DNA of 64,000 nucleotides from Flavobacteriales bacterium (GCA_016703105.1 JADJCS010000008.1:244059-308058); one strand, 5' to 3'. Counted from the first letter of the stretch, positions 19,349 through 27,314 are shown. Notes: a model not told the origin generated them from the letters alone. A program made the numbers and translations.

Positions 19349-20040
19349 TTACCGACCACCAGCCCACCGTGCCACCACCGCTCTTGTACGCGCGTCCAGG
19401 TCGGCGAAGAGCGCCTCCTCCAACCCTTCGGTCCGGCCGCGCTCGAAGGACCGTGTGCTGGCGCCTGCCTCCAACAGGTGGATCCGGTCGCACAAGGCCA
19501 CCAGCGGACCCAGCACATGCGAGGTGATGAGCACCGTGCGGCCCCGTTCCGCGAGGCGACGGATGATGGCCTCCAGCACCCGTACCGAAGCCAGGTCCAG
19601 ACCATTGACGGGTTCATCGAGCAGGACCACTTCCCTATCCAACCGCAGTGCGCCCAGCAGCACAAGCTTGCGTTTCATGCCCGTGGAATACGTGCTGATG
19701 AGCGTATCCAAAGGCACTTCGAGCAAGGCGTTCAACGCCTGTTCATCGTTCGCGCCGGAACCTGGCATGAACAGATCGAGGTACTCGCCACCGGTGATGC
19801 CGGGATGGAAGTAGCTCTCCGCTTCCTGGAAAGCCGCGTTGCCGTGGAAGAGGTCCTCCCTTTCCATTGCACGCGCGCCGATGCATTGCGACCGAAGCCA
19901 TAAAGCGCGTTCAACAACGTGGTCTTGCCTGCACCGTTCAGGCCCACGATGCCGTGTACGCCGGGTGCCACCTCGTAGTGCGGAATATCCAGCACCGGCT
20001 TGTCGCCGTAATCGCAATGCAGATCAGCGATGGTGAGCAT
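19349..20040 (-). pseudogene. ABC transporter ATP-binding protein, one frameshift
   Basis: The N-terminal part (20040 down to about 19890) carries the Walker A motif GLNGAGKTT. The rest, in another frame down to 19349, has the ABC signature region STGMKRKLVLLGAL, Walker B VVLLDEPVNGLD and switch His in LITSHVLGPL. One base appears to be lost around 19870-19890, between LYGFGR...VQWKG and EDLFHGNAAFQEAES. The whole is about 230 residues, a typical ABC-2-type exporter ATPase. Its start overlaps the permease stop by 17 nt, so the two form an exporter operon on the minus strand. Confidence 0.8.
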
Positions 20041-21016
20041 GGAAATAGGTGTTGAGGTTCTCGCGGGCATTTCGCACTTCGCTCAAGAGCATGATGAGCG
20101 GCACCACCAGCAGGCCGGGCAGGATCGCGAAGACCGCTGCCACGGCCACGTTCGCGCCGTTGGCGGACAGCCGCTCGTTGGGCAGGTAGTTGGCATACTT
20201 GAGCAGCACCGCGTAGGCCACCAACACCAGCAGCCCGAGGCCGAATAGCCCGTGGAGCCACCACCAATCCGGCTGGAAGATCGTTGCACCGATGAGCACG
20301 GGCAGTTCCAGCAGCACCATCATCCGGATGGAACCGAACACTTTGCTACGCAACAGCGCGCGTGCATCGGGTGCAGTGGCCAGCATCATGGCGCGTGGCT
20401 CGCACTGTTCCTGCGCACCAGTCACCATCAACGCGATGGCTCCCAAGAGGAACATCGGCAGCACGGGCAACCAGCAGAAGGCCAACGCCGCAAGCCAGAG
20501 CAACAGGTTCCACGGATGAGTGCTCTGCAATAGGCTCTTCCACTCGAAGAGCTGCGTGGGTATCCGCTTCCGCAACCGTGCCGCGCGCACGCCCGAGGCA
20601 AGCGCCACCGGCGACCATGGCAGGACCGGCATAACCAGTAGCACCGAAGAGGACGTCCATTCCCCAGCGAACAAAAGGCCTAGCAGCACGGGCAGGATCA
20701 GTGCGCTGTACTCCAGGGCCATCGCAACGCGCGCCTGTGGCACGTGCCGGCGCAGGAAGTGATGATCCGCGCGACGTTGGTGCAGGCCCCATACCATGAG
20801 CACCGCACCAACGACGATGTAAGGTGCGTTCATGGCATCCTGGTGCACGACCTTGTGCAGCAACCACACCGCACCAACGACAGCCAGCGCGAGGAGCACA
20901 ATGCCGTAGGTCGGTAGCGCGCGGCGCAATTGCAACCAGCGCAACCGAAGCAGCACCAAGGCGGAGGGCGCGGGAGCGTTCACGACGCCAAGTTGGCCAT
21001 TCGTAATAAGACGCAC
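20024..21016 (-). CDS. ABC-2-type transporter permease
   Basis: A 330-residue integral membrane protein with about eight hydrophobic helices and a long basic N-terminus (LVLLRLRWLQLRRALP). It is directly followed by the ABC ATPase gene, with overlapping ends, which supports a role as the membrane subunit of a small exporter. I do not recognise a specific substrate family. The assigned start is GTG at 21016; a start inside the frame is possible. The gene order permease then ATPase is the reverse of many ABC-2 operons. Confidence 0.7.
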   Translation of the reverse strand: MRLITNGQLGVVNAPAPSALVLLRLRWLQLRRALPTYGIVLLALAVVGAVWLLHKVVHQDAMNAPYIVVGAVLMVWGLHQRRADHHFLRRHVPQARVAMALEYSALILPVLLGLLFAGEWTSSSVLLVMPVLPWSPVALASGVRAARLRKRIPTQLFEWKSLLQSTHPWNLLLWLAALAFCWLPVLPMFLLGAIALMVTGAQEQCEPRAMMLATAPDARALLRSKVFGSIRMMVLLELPVLIGATIFQPDWWWLHGLFGLGLLVLVAYAVLLKYANYLPNERLSANGANVAVAAVFAILPGLLVVPLIMLLSEVRNARENLNTYFHAHHR

Positions 21017-21093
21017 CCATCACTTACATGAGCGGCTGAGGGGTGGACGCGATAACAACGGAACAACTGTCCGATCGATGGAGACCGCGCCGC

Positions 21094-21819
21094 TCATTCC
21101 CGCGCCGCCAACTCCTTGTCGATCATCCCTTGCAAGGCGAGCACGCGCCGCTCCACCCCTTGGTACTGTGCGATCATATAACCGCGAATGAAAATGTTCA
21201 TGCGGAGCAAACCCTTGAACGGAGCATCATCCATCAATGCTTCCGGATCGATGGGCTGACCACTCGCCCAAACGGTGTCCACCGCCACCTTGGCCATCAG
21301 TTGTGGTAGGAGGTGATCGAATTGCAGCTTTCCATCCGCCTCGAACTCCAGGTTTCGCAGGTAGGTGTACCGTTCGGAATACAGCGTGGTGATCATCTGC
21401 CGCAGGCTGTCATTGCGTATCAGGTTGAAGCCGATGCTCTTCAGGTTGTCGTAGGCGGAGGTGTTCGCCGAGAGCTGCGTATTGCCGAAGATGTTGCCAT
21501 AGTGGATGCGCAGGGAATCGTGGAAGAGGGTGTGTTCCGTCAACTGCTTCAACACGGATTGATTGCCACGCAGCAGGTGCCCGTTCCGCTCGATGTTGAA
21601 GCGGCAATCCGCCAGGTCGCGATCCAGGTTCGCACGCATCTCGCGCAGGATCTTCAACTCCTTCACGCCGTCCTTGCGGTCGTCGTTCCAGTTGTTCACC
21701 TGCAAGGCGAGCAGTATACCCACCATCACCATAATGATCTCGCCGATGCCGCCAACGAGCAGTTTGGTGAGGCGATGCTCGGGGCGCAGGTTGTTGCGGA
21801 GGGTTTTGAAGAAAGACAT
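21094..21819 (-). CDS. DUF6090 family membrane protein
   Basis: A 241-residue protein with one N-terminal membrane helix in the family signature GEIIMVMVGILLALQVNNWND, followed by a long helical extracytoplasmic domain with several coiled-coil stretches. DUF6090 proteins are widespread in Flavobacteriia and of unknown function. The gene stands alone, between the ABC exporter and a dispersed repeat (21861-21914). Length is normal for the family. Confidence 0.85.
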   Translation of the reverse strand: MSFFKTLRNNLRPEHRLTKLLVGGIGEIIMVMVGILLALQVNNWNDDRKDGVKELKILREMRANLDRDLADCRFNIERNGHLLRGNQSVLKQLTEHTLFHDSLRIHYGNIFGNTQLSANTSAYDNLKSIGFNLIRNDSLRQMITTLYSERYTYLRNLEFEADGKLQFDHLLPQLMAKVAVDTVWASGQPIDPEALMDDAPFKGLLRMNIFIRGYMIAQYQGVERRVLALQGMIDKELAARE

Positions 21820-21860
21820 GGTGGTTGATCAGGAACGAATATCGGGGTATGGAGCGGACC

Positions 21861-21914
21861 GCGTGAGCGATCGACCCCGGTTCAAGTCAGGGAGGAAAGC
21901 CCGGATGCCGGTAA
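21861..21914 (+). repeat. GCGTGAGCG-family dispersed repeat, copy A (partial)
   Basis: It starts with GCGTGAGCGATCG and, after a variable stretch, continues AAAGCCCGGATGCCGGTAA (21896-21914), matching the first half of the full copies at 24991-25089 and 27193-27299. It lies between the DUF6090 and toxin genes. Confidence 0.6.
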
Positions 21915-21954
21915 GGTCTGCGGCCGCGCAAGGATGCACGATCACCGATCCATA

Positions 21955-22242
21955 TCAACGGCCGGTGAACTTCCGCAAGGGCCTCTGCTTGCCATGCCGA
22001 ACACGGTAGACAACGATATCGTCCCCTTCCACCGCGTACCAGACGATGTATGGGAATCTCTCCAGCAGAACGGGACGGTAGGGATCCTTCCGAATACCGA
22101 AACCTGGCGGGTTCTCCACCACGAACCGCAAGCTGGCGAACAGATCACGGCGGAACAGTTCCCCAAGCCCCGGCCTCTGTACTTCATACCACAACTGTGC
22201 TTGGCGGATCTCCTGGAGCGCCTCTTCCTTGAAGATCAACAT
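21955..22242 (-). CDS. ParE/RelE-family toxin
   Basis: A 95-residue protein of the type II toxin superfamily: basic, with the motifs IRQAQLWYEVQRPGLGELFRRDL and RFPYIVWYAVEGDDIVVYRVRHGKQRP, which fit ParE-like proteins (DNA gyrase poisons or ribosome-dependent RNases). It lies 5 nt downstream of the antitoxin gene, which is the usual antitoxin-then-toxin order. The ParE-versus-RelE target cannot be decided by eye. Confidence 0.85.
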   Translation of the reverse strand: MLIFKEEALQEIRQAQLWYEVQRPGLGELFRRDLFASLRFVVENPPGFGIRKDPYRPVLLERFPYIVWYAVEGDDIVVYRVRHGKQRPLRKFTGR

Positions 22243-22247
22243 CGCGC

Positions 22248-22616
22248 TCAGCGCTTCAGGTCGTTCTTTAGGATCTCCTCTACTTGGTCCCAGGTGTAGG
22301 AGCGGGACTCCCCTTTCAGATGACGTTCACGTCGTTCATCCAGCACGGCCAATTCCTCCTCGGAAAGCTCCAGATCACCCGGCTCATGGCGCAAGGCTTC
22401 TTGATGCGCACGGTCCTCCTCCAAGATGCGCTTCACCTCTTCCGATGTGTAGGTGCGTTCCGTTCCGGACGGATCCTTCACCACGGTCAGTTTCTCGTTC
22501 GGAATGCCGTAGTCACGCGGGGCATCAAGTACGCGCTTGATGGCGAGCAGGCGCAACTCATCGTCGATCAGTGCGATGCGCTCCAGCAGTTCGAGCTTGA
22601 GGGTCTTGAGGTCCAT
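22248..22616 (-). CDS. Antitoxin of the ParE-type module, with a duplicated motif
   Basis: A 122-residue acidic protein that is 5 nt upstream of the toxin gene. The N-terminus (LKLELLERIALIDDELRLLAIKRVLD) looks like an addiction-module antitoxin helix. It then contains two similar segments, RTYTSEEVKRILEED (about residues 53-67) and RSYTWDQVEEILKND (about 105-119). This internal duplication could mean two toxin-binding arms, or a fusion. The start is preceded by a perfect -7 element with only a 4-nt gap. Confidence 0.75.
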   Translation of the reverse strand: MDLKTLKLELLERIALIDDELRLLAIKRVLDAPRDYGIPNEKLTVVKDPSGTERTYTSEEVKRILEEDRAHQEALRHEPGDLELSEEELAVLDERRERHLKGESRSYTWDQVEEILKNDLKR

Positions 22617-22620
22617 AGCC

Positions 22621-22628
22621 CAAAGCTA
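22621..22628 (-). promoter_or_regulatory. -7 element TAGCTTTG, 4 nt before the antitoxin start
   Basis: A perfect TAnnTTTG match on the minus strand. Four bases separate it from ATG 22616. Confidence 0.5.
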
Positions 22629-22657
22629 AACCGCAGCGAAGACCGAAATACAATTGA

Positions 22658-22729
22658 ACCGCCACGGCGCAACGAACGCAACGGTTCCGCCACGTTGCGT
22701 TGACTTTGCGTTCGTTGCGCCTTGGCGGT
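22658..22729. repeat. 24-bp near-perfect inverted repeat
   Basis: The left arm 22658-22681 and right arm 22706-22729 are complementary except for one mismatch, with a 24-nt loop. The wording (CTTTGCGTTCGTTGCG, CTTGGCGGT) resembles a dispersed intergenic sequence I recall from many Bacteroidota genomes. It could fold into a strong hairpin between the antitoxin promoter and the paaZ remnant. Confidence 0.6.
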
Positions 22730-22748
22730 GAGAATACCTCTTGCATTC

Positions 22749-22756
22749 TACCTTGG
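22749..22756 (+). promoter_or_regulatory. -7-like element TACCTTGG before the paaZ remnant
   Basis: Five bases separate it from ATG 22762. This is probably the original paaZ promoter. Confidence 0.35.
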
Positions 22757-22761
22757 CCTCC

Positions 22762-23059
22762 ATGCAGCTAGAGAACTACACGTGCGGCGAGTGGGTCAAA
22801 GGATCCGGGAAACAGAGTGAACTGGTCGATGCCATCACCGGCGACCTCATCGGCACCACCAGCAGCGGCGGATTGGACTTCGCCCACATGCTGAACTATG
22901 CCCGCACCGTCGGCGGCCCGCCCCTGCGCAAGATGACCTTCCCCGAGCGCGGCCGCATGCTGAAGGCCCTCGCCCAATACCTCTTCGATCAACTCCGAAG
23001 GAGTGGGCCGCAGGGCGCGTGAGCGACCGAGGACTGGGGAAGTACTACGAGATCAGCTA
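22762..23059 (+). pseudogene. paaZ: 5'-end remnant of paaZ
   Basis: It encodes the first ~77 residues of a PaaZ protein, identical by eye at about 62 of 77 positions to the N-terminus of the complete paaZ at 25119. Between AAGGAG (22998-23003) and AAGTAC (23040) about 36 nt are inserted, containing GCGTGAGCG; the coding sequence meets a TGA there. Similarity resumes as KYYEIS and stops at 23059, the point equivalent to Tyr86 of the full protein. Codon use here (CGC, GGC, ATC) matches the body of the complete gene better than that gene's own first 86 codons do. It looks like the original 5' end, cut off by an insertion. Confidence 0.8.
23017..23035 (+). repeat. GCGTGAGCG-family repeat, short copy B
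   Basis: GCGTGAGCGACCGAGGACT lies inside the ~36-nt insertion that breaks the paaZ remnant. Its TGA supplies the stop codon of the remnant frame. Confidence 0.45.
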
Positions 23060-23078
23060 ACTCAAACTACCAAAGCCA

Positions 23079-23912
23079 ATGGAAACCGTTCTCGTCATCG
23101 TGGGGATCATTGTAGTGATCTTCCTCGGGCGATTCTTCATCTACTTCACGAAGGTCAATAGCTTCTTCAAGGAGGTAGCCGATGAGTACATGAGCCTGAG
23201 CATGAAAGGCACTGGTCGACAGCTAAGCAATCGCATGATCATCCTGAGGAAGTTGACAGGGAATGCTACCTACTCGATCTCACCTGAAGCTACCGCGATC
23301 ATTAATCTCTTCGATGTCGCCGACACGATGCAGTTCCTGCTGTTCTTCAACGGCAGCATACAGACCAAGCTGGATACGATTCCCAAGATGGCGCCCGATG
23401 ACGTGGCACGAAATGACCGGAGCATGATCCTGCGCACGGGTTTCAACCAGACACAGCGCAGTTTCGTTACCGGGCAACCTCCTCACCTTAGGTCCAACAC
23501 GATCGACCTAATGGAAGAGTTCCGCGCACTTGCACCATTGCTGATCCGTGACTGTGAGTTGTTCCATCGGATCCCCCAATCAAAGACAACCGCTCCGCAA
23601 GTTCCTCAAACACTGCGTTACAAGGAATGGCAAGTGCGCTTGAAAACGTTCAACTATCAGGTGGGCAACCGCTTAGGGCTTCAGATGGTTGATAGCAATG
23701 ACGGGTCTCTCATCACCACGGTCACGACCAACGTGCCCGATGTGCCAATAGGACCAGGCGAGGCATGCATCAAGAGGTATTCTGAGAACGAAGGCATGTT
23801 CGAGTGGCTCGTTTCCAACCGACTTGTCACGGACACAGGAAGACGCGTGGATTCGGGGTATGTCCAAATGCCTATCGTGAAGGTGAATCCTTCAGTGCTG
23901 CATTCCGCGTGA
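23079..23912 (+). CDS. Unknown protein: membrane helix plus plasmid-type C-terminal domain
   Basis: A 277-residue protein. Residues 3-22 are a membrane helix (VLVIVGIIVVIFLGRFFIYF), followed by an unknown middle region. The last ~95 residues (VGNRLGLQMVDSNDGSLITT..., IKRYSENEGMFEWLV, GYVQMPIVKV) resemble, from memory, the small mobile-element-borne proteins with a YSENEG motif (possibly DUF4313); a profile search is needed. The final GCG TGA is the start of a GCGTGAGCG repeat (23907-23915). Base composition is lower in GC than neighbouring core genes. It lies on the candidate paaZ cassette. Function unknown. Confidence 0.6.
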   Translation: METVLVIVGIIVVIFLGRFFIYFTKVNSFFKEVADEYMSLSMKGTGRQLSNRMIILRKLTGNATYSISPEATAIINLFDVADTMQFLLFFNGSIQTKLDTIPKMAPDDVARNDRSMILRTGFNQTQRSFVTGQPPHLRSNTIDLMEEFRALAPLLIRDCELFHRIPQSKTTAPQVPQTLRYKEWQVRLKTFNYQVGNRLGLQMVDSNDGSLITTVTTNVPDVPIGPGEACIKRYSENEGMFEWLVSNRLVTDTGRRVDSGYVQMPIVKVNPSVLHSA

Positions 23913-24021
23913 GCGTTAGAAGCAGGTAGGCCGCTAGAGAGGAGTCCGACTCAAGGCGGGGACAGCGAACAACCCCTCTGAAATTCAGGAGGACACTCGG
24001 AGGTTGTCTGTGGCTTTTGAG

Positions 24022-24501
24022 CTACCGCTCAAAATACCCCTGCTTGTGAACACGATCGATAGCCCCATCTAATAGCTTGAATAGCTCCAAGCTCTTTCTC
24101 ATGAGCAGCAGCATCGCTTCCAAGTCTCTCGACAACACGCTGTCATCTGCTGCCAAAGGGGTCTCGAAGAACAGTCGAACGGACCTCAATAGTGGAACAT
24201 GACCACGAGGTGCTGGATTGAACATGGAGTCAACCTCTCCATCATAGAGTTCCAACCTGCTGGCGAGGAAAGAACCGATATCCGAACTAGGCAGATACGA
24301 GTCCAGACCCTCGTCACAAATCAAGTCTTCAAGTGATTGCCAATACTCCAGAACGAAAGCATGATGCCGCTCTTGATCCAACTTCTTGATCAGTTGTCGG
24401 AACAAGTACGCCGTACCGAAAAGAACCACCTCAAGTCTGGCATTCTTGTTCCGCTGATGCGGCTCAAGAACAATGTCAGCGGCGAGTACGCAAACCTTCA
24501 T
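24022..24501 (-). CDS. Unknown helical protein, second gene of a coupled pair
   Basis: A protein of 159 residues, alpha-helical by composition (YLFRQLIKKLDQERHHAFVLEYWQ; LSRDLEAMLLLMRKSLELFKLL). I do not recognise the family. The start ATG shares one base with the stop of the upstream gene (TGATG), so translation is probably coupled. A hairpin (GAGCggtaGCTC) overlaps its stop codon. It is part of the paaZ cassette and reads against the flanking genes. There is no signal peptide or membrane helix, so it is cytoplasmic. Confidence 0.6.
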   Translation of the reverse strand: MKVCVLAADIVLEPHQRNKNARLEVVLFGTAYLFRQLIKKLDQERHHAFVLEYWQSLEDLICDEGLDSYLPSSDIGSFLASRLELYDGEVDSMFNPAPRGHVPLLRSVRLFFETPLAADDSVLSRDLEAMLLLMRKSLELFKLLDGAIDRVHKQGYFER

Positions 24502-24926
24502 CAATTCGACGGTGATACCCCGAAGTGGGGTTCCGTAGGTCTCTCATTGTCGAAACTGAAATACTGCCGCCCGAACTTCACATAGTCATCCCGCATTCCT
24601 TCCTTGTGGAACCTCTCCACTTCGTATTTAAGATGATCCACGAAGTAGGCCTCACCAAAGAACTCAAGAACGCCCATGAACTTCAGTGCAATCCCTTTGT
24701 AGGTCGCTTCCGAAACGCGCTCCTGCTTGATGTGCGCAGCCTGACGGAATGCCGCAGTCGACAAAACGAATGTCTCGTAAATCTGTTCGTCCGATAATCT
24801 TGATGACGGCGGTACTTTCCTCTCCTCGCCAATGGAACGGTACTCTGCCACCAACTCATGCATCGGTGGCACCCTCACATTGTCGAAAAGACCAGAGCCA
24901 CCATCTGAAGGTTGCGAGCCGAACAT
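24501..24926 (-). CDS. Unknown protein, first gene of a coupled pair
   Basis: A 141-residue protein with no recognised domain. The sequence is charged and helical in its second half (ALKFMGVLEFFGEAYFVDHLKYEVERF). I chose ATG 24926 because a -7-like element (24946-24953) lies upstream of it and the frame before it runs into the dispersed repeat. It overlaps the next gene by one base. Together the two genes look like a two-component module of unknown role on the paaZ cassette. A single gene broken by a frameshift is possible but not needed to explain the sequence. Confidence 0.55.
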   Translation of the reverse strand: MFGSQPSDGGSGLFDNVRVPPMHELVAEYRSIGEERKVPPSSRLSDEQIYETFVLSTAAFRQAAHIKQERVSEATYKGIALKFMGVLEFFGEAYFVDHLKYEVERFHKEGMRDDYVKFGRQYFSFDNERPTEPHFGVSPSN

Positions 24927-24945
24927 TTGCGATCTTTTTAGAAAT

Positions 24946-24953
24946 CGAAGGTA
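24946..24953 (-). promoter_or_regulatory. -7-like element TACCTTCG for the cassette gene pair
   Basis: One mismatch to TAnnTTTG, 19 nt before ATG 24926 on the minus strand. Confidence 0.4.
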
Positions 24954-24990
24954 GGTGGAATCTGTACCTGACTCAGGCTTGGCCAACTCC

Positions 24991-25089
24991 GCGTGAGCGA
25001 TCGAACGGGAAAGCCCGGAGGCTGGTAATCCAGCCGAGGACTTGAACGGAAGAGCGCGACGGCGAGTCTTCGAGGCGGCACGCCCAAAG
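24991..25089 (+). repeat. GCGTGAGCG-family repeat, full copy C
   Basis: About 99 bp: it begins GCGTGAGCGATCGAACGG, has the palindrome GGCTGGTAATCCAGCC in the middle, then GAGGACTTGAACGG, and ends GGCACGCCCAAAG. It matches copy D (27193-27299) along its whole length. It ends about 30 bp before the complete paaZ gene. Confidence 0.7.
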
Positions 25090-25106
25090 CAACGAAACCT
25101 CGGTTC

Positions 25107-25114
25107 TACTTTAG
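25107..25114 (+). promoter_or_regulatory. -7-like element TACTTTAG, 4 nt before the paaZ start
   Basis: Four bases separate it from ATG 25119. Confidence 0.4.
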
Positions 25115-25118
25115 CACC

Positions 25119-27167
25119 ATGCAACTACAGAATTACACGTGCGGTGAATGGGTGGCCGGTGCAGGGAAGCAATCGGAACTGGTCGATGCGGTGAGCGGAG
25201 AACTGATCGGGACAACTTCCAGCACCGGGTTGGACTTCGGAAGGATGCTCGCCTACGGTCGCGAAGTAGGTGGACCACCGCTCAGGAAGATGACATTCCC
25301 GGAAAGAGGCCGGATGTTGAAGGCACTGGCTCTCTACTTGATGGATAGAAAGGAGAGCTACTATGAACTCTCCTACCGCACCGGCGCCACCAAGGCCGAT
25401 AGCTGGGTGGACATCGAGGGCGGCATCGGCAACCTCTTCGCCAACGCCAGTTTGCGCCGCGTGCTGGGCAACATGCCCTTCTATGTGGACGGCGACGCCA
25501 TCAAGACCAGCAAGGGCGGCACCTTCATCGGTCACCACATCATGGTGCCCAAGGAGGGCGTGGCCGTGCACATCAACGCCTTCAACTTCCCCATCTGGGG
25601 CATGCTGGAGAAGGTGGCCGTGAACTGGATGGCCGGCGTACCCGCCGTGGTGAAGCCCGCCACCGTCACCAGCTACCTCACCGAGGCCATGGTGAAGGAT
25701 ATAGTAGCCTCAGGCATCTTGCCTGAGGGCGCCCTACAGCTGATCGTCGGAAGCGCCGAAGGCCTGCTCGACCACGTGATGCACCAGGACGTGGTCACCT
25801 TCACCGGCAGCGCCAGCACAGGCCGCATGCTGAAGAAGCACACGCGCATCGTGGACGAGAGCGTGCCTTTCAACATGGAGGCCGACAGCCTCAACGCCAT
25901 CGTGCTCGGCCCTGACGCCACGCCCGGCACCGAGGAGTTCGACCTCTTCATCAAGGAAGTGGGCAAGGAGATGACGCTGAAGTGCGGCCAGCGCTGCACC
26001 GGCGCGCGCCGCATCCTGGTGCCGCAGAACGTGCTGGAGGATGTGCAGATCGCCATCGGCAAGCGCCTCGGTGGCACCGTGATCGGCGACCCGCGTGTGG
26101 ACGGTGTGCGCATGGGCGCCCTCGCCGGACAGACGCAACGCAACGAGGTGAAGCGCGCGCTGGACGAACTGCTCAAAGGCTCGCAGATCGTCTACGGCAG
26201 CGCCGACAGCGTGGACGTGAAAGGCGCCGACGCCAGCAAGGGCGCCTTCATGAGCCCCATCCTGCTGCTCAACGCCGACCCTTGGAAGAACCAGCAGAGC
26301 CACAACGTGGAGGCCTTCGGTCCCGTGAGCACGCTGATGCCCTACACCGACATCGACGATGCCGTGGCCCTCACCAAGCTCGGCAAGGGCAGCCTCTGCG
26401 CCAGCATCGCCACGTACGATGAAAAGGTGGCGCAGCAATTCGTGTGGGGCGCCGCCAGCCACCACGGCCGCATGCTCATCCTCAACCGAGAGATGGCCAA
26501 GGAGAACACCGGCCACGGCAGTCCGCTGGCCACCTTGGTACACGGCGGCCCCGGTCGCGCGGGCGGCGGCGAAGAGATGGGCGGCAAGCGCGGCGTGATG
26601 CACTACCTGCAGCGCACCGCCATCCAGGGCCACCCCAGCACGATCACCGCCATCACCCAGCAATACCAGCAGGGCGCGCGGATGAACATCACCAAGCAGC
26701 ACACCTTCCGCATGCACTTCGAGGAACTGCACGTGGGCGACACCGTGATCACCGACATCCATCCCGTCACCTTGCAGGACATCGAGGACTTCGCGCACCT
26801 GAGCGGCGACAAGTTCTACGCGCACATGGACGCCAACAGCCTCGAGGGCACCATCTTCACGGGGCGCGTGGCGCACGGCTACTTCATCCTCAGCCGCGCC
26901 GCCGGCCTCTTCGTTGATCCGCCGAAAGGACCGGTGCTGTTGAACTACGGCCTGGACGAATGCCGCTTCGTGAAGCCGGTGTACCCCGGCATGACGATCC
27001 AAGTGCGTTTCACGGTGAAGGAGAAGGTGGACCAGGAGAAGCGCACGCCGGAGGATGTGGCGAAGGGGATCGTCAAGTTCCTGGTGGATGTGTTCGATGA
27101 GACCGGGGAGACGGTGGCGATCGCGACGATCTTGACGATGGTGAAGAAGTTGGATCAGAGCCTATGA
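25119..27167 (+). CDS. paaZ: PaaZ, bifunctional oxepin-CoA hydrolase / aldehyde dehydrogenase
   Basis: A 682-residue protein, the normal PaaZ length. Residues 1 to about 520 are an NAD(P)-dependent aldehyde dehydrogenase with FTGSASTGRMLKKH and the catalytic Cys region TLKCGQRCTGARR. Residues about 530-680 are an MaoC-like hotdog hydratase (DIEDFAHLSGDKFYAHMD). In phenylacetate degradation it opens the oxepin-CoA ring and oxidises the resulting semialdehyde. No other paa gene is in the window. The first 86 codons use AGG, AGA and GGA often, whereas the rest uses CGC and GGC almost only. This fits replacement of the 5' end. Confidence 0.95.
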   Translation: MQLQNYTCGEWVAGAGKQSELVDAVSGELIGTTSSTGLDFGRMLAYGREVGGPPLRKMTFPERGRMLKALALYLMDRKESYYELSYRTGATKADSWVDIEGGIGNLFANASLRRVLGNMPFYVDGDAIKTSKGGTFIGHHIMVPKEGVAVHINAFNFPIWGMLEKVAVNWMAGVPAVVKPATVTSYLTEAMVKDIVASGILPEGALQLIVGSAEGLLDHVMHQDVVTFTGSASTGRMLKKHTRIVDESVPFNMEADSLNAIVLGPDATPGTEEFDLFIKEVGKEMTLKCGQRCTGARRILVPQNVLEDVQIAIGKRLGGTVIGDPRVDGVRMGALAGQTQRNEVKRALDELLKGSQIVYGSADSVDVKGADASKGAFMSPILLLNADPWKNQQSHNVEAFGPVSTLMPYTDIDDAVALTKLGKGSLCASIATYDEKVAQQFVWGAASHHGRMLILNREMAKENTGHGSPLATLVHGGPGRAGGGEEMGGKRGVMHYLQRTAIQGHPSTITAITQQYQQGARMNITKQHTFRMHFEELHVGDTVITDIHPVTLQDIEDFAHLSGDKFYAHMDANSLEGTIFTGRVAHGYFILSRAAGLFVDPPKGPVLLNYGLDECRFVKPVYPGMTIQVRFTVKEKVDQEKRTPEDVAKGIVKFLVDVFDETGETVAIATILTMVKKLDQSL

Positions 27168-27192
27168 CCGGTCACGTTCAGTTTCTTGAAGG

Positions 27193-27299
27193 TTTGGGCG
27201 TGCCCCCTCGCAAAGCCTCGGGGTCGCGCTTTCCGCTGCAAGTCCTCGGCCTGGATTACAGGCCTGTGGGCTTTCCGCTGCAATCGCTCACGCGAAATG
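27193..27299 (-). repeat. GCGTGAGCG-family repeat, full copy D; left inverted repeat of the nuclease island
   Basis: It reads on the minus strand from 27299 (GCGTGAGCGATTGCAGCGG) to 27193 (GGCACGCCC..AAA). It contains the hairpin GGCCTG-GATTA-CAGGCC. The 32 bases at 27268-27299 are a perfect inverted copy of 32185-32216. It lies just after paaZ and may also act as its transcription end. Confidence 0.75.
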
Positions 27300-27306
27300 C
27301 GTCTCG

Positions 27307-27314
27307 TATGTTTG
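27307..27314 (+). promoter_or_regulatory. -7 element TATGTTTG for PLD nuclease R1
   Basis: A perfect TAnnTTTG match, 16 nt before ATG 27331 and just inside the left inverted repeat. Confidence 0.5.

Larger units (their letters stand above)
23060..25376. mobile_element. Candidate cassette inserted in paaZ, carrying a replacement paaZ 5' end
   Basis: The segment runs from the end of the paaZ remnant to codon 86 of the complete paaZ. It carries three unknown genes (23079-23912 +; 24022-24926 -), a full GCGTGAGCG repeat, a promoter and a diverged paaZ start. Removing it would join the remnant directly to the paaZ body at the same Tyr codon. I see no integrase, transposase or clear direct repeat, so the mechanism is unknown. 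Homologous replacement by a related strain's DNA is an alternative. Confidence 0.45.

Noticed and set aside
21874..21893. CCCCGGTTCAAGTCAGGG looked like a tRNA T-arm
   Set aside because: The stem does not pair beyond G-C next to the loop, there is no acceptor stem or anticodon arm around it, and the stretch is explained as a divergent part of repeat copy A.
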